This document shows, piece by piece, positions 1 through 10,900 of a stretch of 64,000 bases of DNA; position 1 is the stretch's first letter; each line of letters begins with the position of its first letter. The notes under the pieces were generated by a model, which saw only the letters and a program-made list of their open reading frames with translations, did not search any database and had not been told where the DNA came from. The stretch is from Branchiostoma floridae (taxonomy: Eukaryota > Chordata > Leptocardii > Amphioxiformes > Branchiostomatidae), in the NCBI RefSeq assembly GCF_000003815.2, contig NC_049989.1, positions 19,353,165 through 19,417,164 on the forward strand. The letters are read 5' to 3'. The position numbers were made by a program, and so were the translations under genes.

Positions 1-43
1 ACTCGTCGTCCGATCGATTTTCGCTACATGTGACGGGGGTATT
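1..43. mobile_element. Truncated end of a foldback/MITE element
   Basis: The first 43 bases match, almost base for base, the arm of the foldback element at 15892-16084, sharing the core CGATCGATTTTCG followed by TACATGTGA and a G-run. The rest of this copy lies outside the window. Non-autonomous; no coding content. Confidence 0.7.
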
Positions 44-1091
44 AGTAACACCTTACCGTAATGACGACGAGTATCGTAACCTCCACGTACGCAAGTTGGG
101 GCTGTGCTCGGTGGAACTCGCTGAGAAAGGTGAAGAAACTCCTGTTCCCGAAAATGTCGTCGTTGTCGTGAAAATAAGACACATCCCTTACACCTGTCAC
201 GTTCGCCATGTCTATTTTGAAAAGTTAAAGGGTCATTCTAAGCCTTTAGAAAGGAACAACTCAGTTTGCTCAACTGATAAAAGAAGGCTGTCTGTTTAAT
301 CAAGTCAATAAACGCGTGATAAAGCTACTACGACAACCGGAATATGGTAATTTGTGTAATATAAGGCGTGAGTTTGTACAAATTACCTAACAGTTTTATG
401 ACGTCAGCAGATTATTTAAAACACACACGACTGTTGCCGGGTGGGGAGATGAATTTAGATATGCGTCCCGATAACTGCAATATAATCGGCACAAAAAGTT
501 TGGACTTTGATCACATTTCCGTTGTTTCAGCATCAATTTCAAATGTTTTGTATATCATTGGAAAGCTTGTGTAACTCCCTAATGATATGTAAATTGTCAT
601 TGTAAACGAGTTCCAGGCCTACGTAAGTGAGTTATACATAAACAAACAAAAGAAATGTTCCGAAAATCTGACAATTGATTCAATTTTTATGACAAAAATA
701 AGGGCTATAACATCTATAACTTGACTTAATTCGCTATCCCTATTTACTGACGTCAGCCGCTGTACTCAGTACAAACAAACGATTGCGTCCGACAATCGAT
801 CTAATGCCGAAACATTCCCCACCCAATCATGACAGAAATACACATGCTTTCGTCTCAAATTCTTTTCATATTTTCATAGTTCACCTTTATTCGCTGGTTA
901 ACCTATATCCGTTGTTATCCGTTGAAAACAGGATATTCTGGGATATCAAGTCGAAGGAAGGTTGTATTAAAATTGTGACATTTTTAAAACATTCAGCAGT
1001 TTGAAACCACCATTGACATCCCTAAATATATCCTGTATTCAAAAACAACGGATGTAGGTTACCACACGAATAAAGATGAACCAGCGCTAAT

Positions 1092-1275
1092 GACCTACGT
1101 CATATTTCCTAGCCGGGGCCAGGCGAAAAATTAAAGTTTATTCCATTGAATAAGATCAAGACATGATGTTGAATTATTCATTTTTATTTAATTTGTGTTT
1201 TTGTTGTTTTATATCGTTATTTTTCGTTCCCAAAACTTCCAGGCCGGACCCCTTTGTGGAAATGTGACTTAAGCC
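1092..1275. mobile_element. MITE, CCGGGGCC-arm family (diverged copy)
   Basis: The left arm carries AGCCGGGGCCAGGCGAAAAA and the right arm GGCCGGACCCC followed by TGGAAATGTGACTTAAGCC. The arms pair with each other and with copies at 15185-15375, 37477-37662 and 49615-49803. This is the most diverged of the four. Confidence 0.6.
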
Positions 1276-1839
1276 TAATACGGTATTTTATGATTTTCAT
1301 AAACACACGACTTTGGACTTAATTATATTTTGAAGGGACTCTTTGAGCCCAGTCGGAGTAACGACGTTATGAGACCGTAACCATCTTTGTGAACGTACAA
1401 ATTAAACCTGCTTGAGAAGAAGAGTCCAAGCAGACGTGTCATGTCAGCTGGATGAAAAAAGAGAAGAATTTGGCACAACAGGGACAGATAAGTTGCCACG
1501 GGATTTCAGTCAGTCTTTTGCAGTCTATAGTTACCATCTACCACTTCTCTACCACATTCCGCCCTGGCCGAATAGTAATAAGGGACTTTTGCCAAGTTTA
1601 TATAATAGGAATAAAAGCCTAGTAGTCCTGAGTTAATTGGCCTAGGGGTGAACTGACCGGCCGGCAGACGTGATAGCTGGATAGACTGCGAAAGACTGAC
1701 TGAAATCCTAAGGCAATTTTTTTGTACCTATTAGGCTTATTTCTTCTTTTTTTATCCAGCTGACACGTCTGCTTTGAGACTTTAAACAACGTCGTGCCTG
1801 TCACAGCAGTCTGTCGGCTGCACTTCTAATTCCTTCCCA

Positions 1840-1904
1840 CAGGTGGCGCTGGTTCAATGCGTTTGGTGACGTCAGAACAGCGCTAGCGCTGTAAAGAAAC
1901 AAAG
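1840..1904 (+). promoter_or_regulatory. Probable AIP promoter with CRE and palindrome
   Basis: A perfect cAMP-response element TGACGTCA lies at 1867-1874, about 30 bp before the AIP start codon, followed by the palindrome CAGCGCTAGCGCTG at 1877-1890. No TATA box is visible. Promoter function is inferred from position; the transcription start is not known. Confidence 0.45.
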
Positions 1905-4900
1905 ATGTCGATGTGGGAGCCAGGAGTGAAGAAACGCGTTCTGTACGCCGGTACAGGCGATGTGGTGGACTACCAGGAAGGCACCAAGGTAAGGAAATTA
2001 CGTTGTCCCATGTTCTTAAAGCATTCAGCTCTTAGCAGGAAGACTCGGCTTTGGAGAGACGACATTTCGCTTGGTATCATAAGGGGGAGGGGGCGGTTAG
2101 TCTGTGTGTCTGTTTTGGTATCAAATACTGGATGAGAACTAATTGCGCGACATATTTTTTGGCGAAGGTAAGGAAATTACGTTGTCCCATCTTCTTAAAA
2201 GCATTCAGCTCTTGGCAGGAAGACTCGGCTTTGGAGACGACATATTTCGCTTCGTATCAAAAGGGGGAGGGGGGCGGTTAGTCTGTGTGTCTGTTTTGGT
2301 ATCAAATACTGGATGAGGAGCTAGGTTCCGGTAAGCGATTTGCAGAGAATCGAACGGGGTGAGACTGTTCACGCAGTGAAGGAAATCGATCTGGTGCGAT
2401 TCTCTTCACTTGAATGCGGAGCGCGCACGGCGATGGTGAGCCTATACTATCGTGCGAGACTATTCCCCTGGTGATGAAACGCGCACCAGCGCGATTCTCA
2501 TCACTTGAAGGCGGAGCGCGCACGGCGATCGTGAGCCAATACTACCGGCAAATTAAACGGTCGAATATCTTCACTTGAAGGCGCCGCGCGAACGCCCGCT
2601 ATTTTGAAAGACGTCGGGTACGGGTGCTGACACACTTTTGACAGCGATACTTGTCGATAACGTATAGTAAGACTCACTCTGAATAACTGTTACTTATCTC
2701 TGGGTTGACATTTAACCCTTTGCCGGGAATGTAGTAACGTTACTAATCACGTAAGTCAGCAACAAATCAGAGACAAATAGCTCACGTAACACCCGAACAT
2801 CGTTATTTATTTCCTACTATAACCTTCTACAAAACAGACTTACATTATACCACTGCAAATTCATAACCTTACATGAAATATATACAAATACATCCTACCT
2901 ATGTATTCAGAGTTTACGCTACGATGTACAAAACTACTCACCCTTACAACTCACACAACGTTTACAAACTTCGTACAAAATTTAGAACATGGGCCGTGAT
3001 GTGACGCTACACTACAGTATATCATTCTCATTAAAGTCATGAAAACAAATCGAGCGTTTGCTATTTTATAATTAAATCAAACGAGCGTACAAAACGTAGA
3101 CCAACAAGTATCGTATGTATTCAAAGCTTACACTACATGCCGCAGTATTTACCGAAGTATTTACAGATTAGTATGTACAAATTTACAAAATCGCTACGAA
3201 ATTGTCGGATAACAAAATGGCGTCTGCCCACGCTATCCCGGCGTCCTTTGCAGTATGTTGCCCGGCTTCTCTTTGTTTTGTACCTGAAAGAAAACGCTGA
3301 AAAGAAAAGTAAAGACAAAAATTAGCAATGGTTAATTACGAAAGAAATATGATGAAAAAATCGTCAATAAAGCCAAAGAATGAAACATCAATTGTGTGGA
3401 ATTAAACAAGTCTAGGGTTTAGCGATTACAATCTAGTGGATAAAATTAACAAAAATCAACTCCCGAAGACAAATGGCGCCTGCCCACGCGTCCTCACCAA
3501 CATACTGCTTCATGTTGGAGAAGATCCAGCAACATACTACAAACAGGCCGCTACTGCAGCTGCGGCGCCCAGACAGCCAGCACTCACGCAACCACCGGTA
3601 CCCCAGACACCTGTCGACCAGCACGCCTCAGATGACACGCGGTTGAACTTCTCACTACTAGTACAAGAACAGACAGAGGAACAGACAACCACGGAAACTG
3701 AACCGGCAGAGGTCGAGGCAGCCGGTGTCCATCAGGTGCATCGTGATTTATTTTTGACACCACCAAAACTTGATCCACAGTACATTTAGGTCCATCGTAA
3801 TTTATTTTTTACATTTGAATATACCGCCAAATCTTGACCCACAGAACATTTAGGTGCATCGTAATTTATTTTTTTTATTTGAATATGCCGCCAAAGCTTG
3901 ATCCGCAGTGCATGACGGTTTAGCGTCACCATGCCAAGACGCCATGTTTTTCTTTGTCCGAGTAGCGTAGTTAATGTTTCCACGTAGAATTTAGATGCTT
4001 ATGTACGGTATATCGGTCTGCTACGATAAGAAATTGTGACAAATCATATGACAGTGTAAATGTATCCGTAAGATTCTTAACAGTTCTTGAAGGTTTATTA
4101 TTTTTTACATTCAAATGTGCCTCCAAAGCTAACTGATCCGCAGTGCATGACGGTTTAGCGTCATCATGTCAGGACGGCCATGTTTTTCTTTGTCCGAGTA
4201 GCGTAGTTTGTTTCCATGTAGAATTTAGACTCTGTACGATATCTCGACCTGCGTACATCTTTATTCCATCGTGTAATATTTGTACATATTCATTCCATCG
4301 TGTAATACTTGTACATACATACATCTGAATACTAGTATTAGCTGCACGTCGCTCGTTCGGCCAGCGCCAGCCTGTAAGTTCATGTACATTTCATCTTCAT
4401 TTCACTTTAGCGCTGCTCAGAGTTAGATCGAAACTGTCGACGTTCCATTTGTACCTGCAGAAAAAGAAAACAATACTATTGATTTAACTTCATGTCCTTT
4501 TTCATTCTTGATTATGATACAAATGTTGAATAAAGGTTTGTAAGTGCATCTCAGTATCGTGAGTGCGTTGTTTGTGCCTTGCTCAATCCTAGTAACGTTA
4601 CTTAACTTACATGTACAATACATTTGCCCCCTCCCTCCGCTGGGTACGTTACTGGTGCGTAATTTCGGAAAGGCGTACATGCCGGGAAGTATAATATATA
4701 TATGTGCTGACAAATGAGCAATAACTGTTACATATAATCCGGTAGGATGAGCAGTAGGTCGGTAGTATAGTATTGGCTCACGATCGCCGTGCGCGCTCCG
4801 CCTTCAAGCGATGAGAATCGCGGTGGTGCGCGTTTCATCACCAGGGGAATAGTCTCGCACGATAGTATAGGCTCACCATCGCCGTGCGCGCTCCGCATTC

Positions 4901-7900
4901 AAGTGAAGAGAATCGCACCAGATCGATTTCCTTCACTGCGTGAACAGTCTCACCCCGTTCGATTCTCTGCAAATCGCTTACCTGTTCTTACCTGGGATGA
5001 GAACTAATTGCGCGACATATTTTTTGGCGAAGGTAAGGAAATTACGTTGTCCCATCTTCTTAAAGCATTCAGCTCTTGGCAGGAAGACTCGGCTTTGGAG
5101 ACGACATATTTCGCTTCGTATCATAAGGGGGAGGGGGGCGTTTAGTCTGTGTGTCTGTTGTCAAAATTTATACTTGATGAGACAATTGAAGAAGCTACAA
5201 TTATGTACGGAAAGGTGTCATATATGAAATTTGAACTATTGTTAGTATCTTAGATATACAATCCAAAACAGTAAAGACACACTAAATTAAAGTTGCATAG
5301 ACTAAGCTTGTACTTGTAGTACTTTAGTACTATAAATTATGGAAGCCTTTGATAGCCCCGCTCCCCTAAAAAAAGGAGGGGGGAAGGGGACATGACTTGA
5401 AATGTCTGACGATTTTCAAAATTATATGTAGTTGCTTGTCAATAAGTACGTGCTACTAGTGTCTGGCACATTTACTTCACAATCATCTTATTATTTCATT
5501 AACGTTATTTATTTATTTATTCCTTTAGTGCCAGTGATCATTATATTGATTATTATTCACAGTCTGCTATCCGAGGGACGAAGCTAGGTACTCATTTTCA
5601 TCTGAGTGAAGTGGGGAACGTTGTATTAGTGCCTTACCCAAGGGCACGCGATTGATGACACAGCAGGGTTTGAACATGGGACCTCTTGGGCCTAAGCCCA
5701 ACGTGCTGCCAATTACGCCACGCGATCTCACAATATTGATCTTATATTCCTCCTAGGCCGTGTTCCACTACGAGACGTGTAAGCTGGACGAGCCGCCGAC
5801 AGTTCTGGACGACAGCCGGTCCCAGGAGAAACCCATGGAGCTCATCTTCGGCAAGAAGTTCAAACTGGAGATTTGGGAGAAATGTCTGATGAGCATGCGG
5901 GTGGGCGAGGTGGCAGAGTTCGTGTGTGAGCCAAGGGTAAGTCAACAGATTAGCAAGAAAGATAGTGTTGTTGTTTCAAATTGCAAGTGAAAGTGCTGAT
6001 TGGGCTAGTGTATGACCTACTAGTACCCGACTTGCCCAATAGTAAGACAAGTAAGACTTTTCCATTGAATGAGGTTTTGATTGTAACTTTTCATAGCATC
6101 AAGCAATGGTCAACATAGAAAAATAGAGGCAAAAATAAGAATTCCATTGCTCGAATTGAAAATGTATATATAAGCGACATTTGAATTTTGGGCAAGTGAA
6201 AGGTTCGTTTGCGCAAGTAAATTTTAGATGTGCTTGCCCAATGGGAAAAGTGCATTTTAGAAAACTTGTCCAACTCTGCTACTATTACACTATGACGGCC
6301 TTTCCGTACCAGGTGGTTGCTCAGTACCCCATCGTGGCCAAGAGTCTGCGGGACATCCGACAGGGGAAGCAGGAGCACCCTCGCCACTGCTGCGGCATGG
6401 CGTCCGACAACAGCCTGGGGTACGCAGACTTGGACGAGCTGGTTAGACAACCCCAGCCCCTGGCTTTCATCATAGAGCTGCTCAAGGTTGGCTGTTTACT
6501 GTGTATCATATCATAGCCAGAATATCAAAAGCTTTCATTTCATGTTGAAGTTAATTCTTTAACGGTTTATTTAAGAATTCAAACAACATTGTTTCAAACG
6601 TTTCAAGCATGGCAGCCAAAGTGGCTGAATTTCTCCAGCAGAACTTGTAGTTTTGATATTTTGAGTTCTGGAGATGCAATGGGCTTGATATTTAAGTGGT
6701 TGATATCTTTTGCAGCAGAGAGTAAGGCCCAATCTATACACAGTTTTTGCCGATATCTGTGGATATGTCGGGAGGGATCTGGAACGTTGGCCACGGGACA
6801 CCAGTGGCGCTTGCAGTCATAAACAGCTATATGGCCTAATGAGCCCGCGTTATATGCTACTAAGCCCTCCAGAAGTCGGGACACATCTACACACGCACGG
6901 AAGCTGTCGGGGACCCCTGCTAAGCTATCGTATGAATGCTCCAGACCTTTCGGGAGAAATTCTGCCGATATCTTTATGGCGATATTGCAGTTCCATCTAG
7001 ACGCTGAAAAAAAGCTGTCGGCGAGAGGTTGTCGGCTCGCCGATATCGGGAAAAACCGTGTCTAGATTTTGCCCAAGTACTGTAAGTTGTGTCCTCCTAA
7101 GGGCATTTTTGAATCTGCAGGGGCCAATTTATTTTCAGACTTAGATATGTCTGTTTGTTTGTTTAGGTGGAAAAGAAGGGAGAGTACAGCCAGGAGGCGT
7201 GGCAGATGACACCAGAGGAGAAAAAGGCAGCTCTACCTCGGCTGCAGGAGGAAGGTTTGTTTGTTTGTTTTTTGCTTGTTTGTCCTTTCTCATGTGGTTG
7301 TTCAGGCATGTCCTTGCCTGGTATGGCCTAATTTTTTTTTGAGGGGGGGGGGGGAGTGTTATGAAGTCTTTCACTAAAGGTGGACTCTCACTGCATTTGC
7401 AGCACCAGTGCGGCACTGCGGGGTTCGTAGATGAGTCAACGAATTTCAGAAATGAAGAACAAATTTTCTGCCGTTTTCTGTATTTTGTTGTCTTATAAGT
7501 CATACTTTTACGTATTACGCAATATGTAGATTATTTAAAATCACGAAAGTAACAAAGCAGTGCCGCAGTGAATGAACCCTGCAGTGCCACACCGGTGCCC
7601 CAAGTACAATGAGATGCCACCTTAAATCATTATATTTATTATCTTTTTACAACAAAAACTCTGTGAGTTCGTATATACTTGTTTTAAAAAGAGGGAATAG
7701 GCAAACAATAGTTTTAGTAATAGCATAGCTCTAGATAGTTTTATCCAATTGTTTGATTGTAGCACTACCTATTAATAATAGTATATAGTCTTTAGTATCC
7801 CATGCAATACTATTGAATCACTGCATTTAGCCCATGTGGGCAGGAACATGCAAATAAAGATCTCTATGATCTTTCTTTTTTCCCCAGGGAACAACCTGTA

Positions 7901-10900
7901 CAGATTGAAACAGTTCCACCAAGCTGCTGACTAGTACATTTTTTTTAAGTTGTACAATCTTACACTAAGTCGTTTCTTCAAAATTTTTTTTCCACAGGGA
8001 ACAACCTGTACAGATTGAAACAGTTCCACCAGGCTGCTGACAAGTACATTTTTTTGGTGTTGTACAGTCTTACACTAGCAAGTATACAAAAGTAACGGGT
8101 TCCGCACTGGTGTTCCAGTGCTGAATCAATGGGTCGAATCGGCCTCAGCACTGGTTTTCCAGTGCTGAAGAAACGTCAGCACTGGTTTTCCAGTGCTGAA
8201 CGGCCTTGTTGCAGTGCTGAAGCTCCCTCAGCACTGGAATTCCAGTGCTGAACTTTTCCGAGCACTGGTTTTCCAGTGCTGAACTTTTCCGAGCACTGGT
8301 TTTCCAGTGCTGAACTGCCGTCAGCACTCGGGTACCAGTGCTGAACTCGCGTCGGAGAGGCGGCGAGCCAGTTCAAAGGTCATTCGGCACTGGTTACCCA
8401 GTGCTGAAACCGCCGTCAGCACTGGAACCGAGTGCTGATATACAAAAGTAACGGGTTCCGCACTGGATTTTCCAGTGCTCGGGAACTTTTCAGCACTGGA
8501 AAACCAGTGCTGAAAAAACTTCAGCTCTGGGCTTCCAGTGCTGACGATTATAAAGCACTGGAACGTTCCAGTGCTGAACGTAATATTCATTCGTAGCATG
8601 CGGTCCGTACGGCTGAGTTATTTCCTTTCGACTTGTTACCTTGTTTGTGTGCTATGAATGTGGTCCCCTGCCAAAGAGAAAACGGCGCTGATAAAATGGC
8701 AAAACAATATAAGTCTCAATCCTTTATGTTTCACCTGGCAGTTGTAGTGTAACATTTCCATGTATCTCCGTGTATGTAGTTGTAGTCTGATAGTTCCATG
8801 TATTCACGAAATGATTTGTTCATTTTGAATTTTTACCGGGGTGCCATTTAGGTAATTTTTTTCTCAGTCTGTATATATTTTTTTTCTGATGCACTACGTA
8901 TAAATATGTTTTGTTCCTTAGATTAGAGATTTTGCGTTTTTAGTAGTTCTTTTCATCGACTGTATACATTTTTCAAACAATTGAATAAAGAAAGAGATAC
9001 AGTTCAGGCACAACTTGTACCATTACGTGACAAAAGTTTGGAACAAATAATATAACGTCATTTGCTTGGTAAGTTGCTCTTGTTTTATTATGTCCGAAGG
9101 CATAGCGGCGCCGATAAAAAGGCAATACGACAAGCTTCAAACCTTTATGTTTCAACTTACAGTTGTAGTCTGACATTTCCATGCATCTTCGTATTTCACG
9201 AAATAATTTGTTGATTTGGAATGTTTACCGCGGTGCCATTTATGTCCTTTTAAATTTTTGTCTTTTGTACTTTTTTTTCTGATGTACTACGCAGAAATCT
9301 TAGTTAGATTAGAGATTTTGACCGTATAATACAGCTGTCGATTTACATTTTGTACCAGAATGTACCCTAGCTATGTATCAATCGCTACCCATTGATGTAC
9401 TACCACTACTACGTATATATTTCTGCTAGTGATTGGACCCAAATTTTGTAGAGAACTGTATCAATTTACCGTTGCCGTTTTGTCCCGACTTTATTACGTT
9501 TTTAGTAGTTCTTTTCACCAACTTCATCAGGCTCCCTTTATACATTTTTCAAACAATTGAATAATTGTATAGGGAAAGAAGAGATATAGTTTAGGCACAT
9601 TACGTGAAAAAAAGTTTGGTACAAATAATATAACGTCACTTGAAGTTGCTCTTGTTGTTTTATTGTGTGCGTGCGTGTGTTTGGCAGTGTGTGTGTGTTT
9701 GGCAGTTTCTTTGGTAGGCTCAGTCGTCCGTGCAGCTCACGGTTTATAGTCAACACTACAAGTGCGGTTCCTCTTGTTGTAACTAAATTGGGACCTTCCA
9801 ATGACCTTTTGGCCAAGAAAATTAAATGTTAGATGATGGCGTTACATGTGAGGTGAATGAGTAATGGACCATGAATACGGCTCGAGCTGCGGTAGATATC
9901 TATGTATATAACGTTACCACAGTTGTTTTGACAAGTTACTAACGTGATTGAAGACGTTTTAGACAGGTTATTTTCATTATAATTGTAAACAGCAGCTCAT
10001 GCCGCCTTGAGTCGTGTCGCTAGAGTCGGCGGCTTCAGCACTCGGTTTCCAGTGCGGAATATTTGTCAGCACTGGATTTCCAGAGCTGAAACGTCCTCAG
10101 CACTGGATTTCCAGTGCTGAAACGTCCTCAGCACTGGATTTCCAGAGCTGAAACGTCCTCAGCACTGGATTTCCAGTGCTGAAACGTCCTCAGCACTGGA
10201 TTTCTAGAGCTGAAACGTCCTCAGCACTGGATTTCCAATGCTGAAACGTCCTCAGCACTGGATTTCCAGAGCTGAAACGTCCTCAGCACTGGATTTCCAG
10301 TGCTGACAGGAGGACATTCAGTGCTGAAGCTGCCTCAGCACTGGATTTCCAGTGCTGACGGCGGCTCAGCACTGGACTTCCAGTGCTGACGACCACTTCA
10401 GCACTGGTGTTCCAGTGCTGACAGAGGAGACCGTTACTTTTGTATATTTGCCTTACACTAAGTCTTTTCTTCATATTTTTTCCCCAGGGAACAACCTGTA
10501 CAGATTGAAACATTTCCACCAAGCTGCTGACTAGTACATTTTTTTAAGTTGTACAATCTTACACTAAGTTGTTTCTTCACAATTTTTGTCCCCAGGGAAT
10601 AACCTGTACAGATTGAAACAGTTCCACCAAGCTGCCGACAAGTACGCGGAGGCGCTGGGCTGCATCGAGCAGCTGCTGATCCGTGAGAAGCCCGGAGACG
10701 AGGAGTGGGTCGGTCTGGACTCCCGGAAAGTCCCGCTCCTCCTGAACTACTCCCAGTGTAAACTGATCCTCGGGGATTACTACCCTGTTATAGAACACAC
10801 CACAGCTGTCATCAACAGAGATGAGGGTATGTTCAACCTTAGGCCTAGGGAAAAAAATGTTGTGTTTCCTGTTTCCCTACCTACCCTAGACTTTTTTGGG

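Larger units (their letters stand above)
44..1904. other. Intergenic region upstream of AIP
   Basis: No convincing exon is visible; the short open frames here have no splice partners or recognisable domains. The stretch holds one MITE (1092-1275) and AT-rich unique sequence. The last 60 bases are the probable AIP promoter. Confidence 0.5.
8078..10451. mobile_element. 2.37-kb TIR element carrying subterminal palindrome arrays
   Basis: The left end GCAAGTATACAAAAGTAACG and the inverted right end (GCAAATATACAAAAGTAACG) differ at one base, and both continue into palindrome arrays. A perfect 9-bp duplication CTTACACTA flanks it (8069-8077 and 10452-10460). Excising the element plus one duplication restores a 107-bp spacing between the exon 5 duplicates at 7998 and 10488, matching neighbouring units (110 and 108). 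A 9-bp duplication suggests the Mutator group, but no transposase is encoded. The middle (8636-9650) is a two-copy tandem duplication. Confidence 0.85.

Noticed and set aside
3436-3789. 117-codon open frame inside the 2318-4994 element
   Set aside because: Thr/Pro/Gln-rich composition, no recognisable domain, and it runs into a tandem repeat; kept only as a note under the element.
5660-5730. tRNA gene
   Set aside because: A and B boxes are diverged and no cloverleaf or anticodon arm can be drawn; fits a SINE.
8098-10430. CRISPR-like appearance of regularly spaced palindromic repeats
   Set aside because: Setting is an intron of a spliced eukaryotic gene; spacers are short (about 7 bp) and repeated rather than unique, and no cas genes exist. 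The arrays are part of a TIR transposon.
8098-10430. Similarity of TTCAGCAC to the left half of a REST/NRSF site
   Set aside because: Only a half-site match; the right half is replaced by the inverted arm, and it is explained by palindrome structure.
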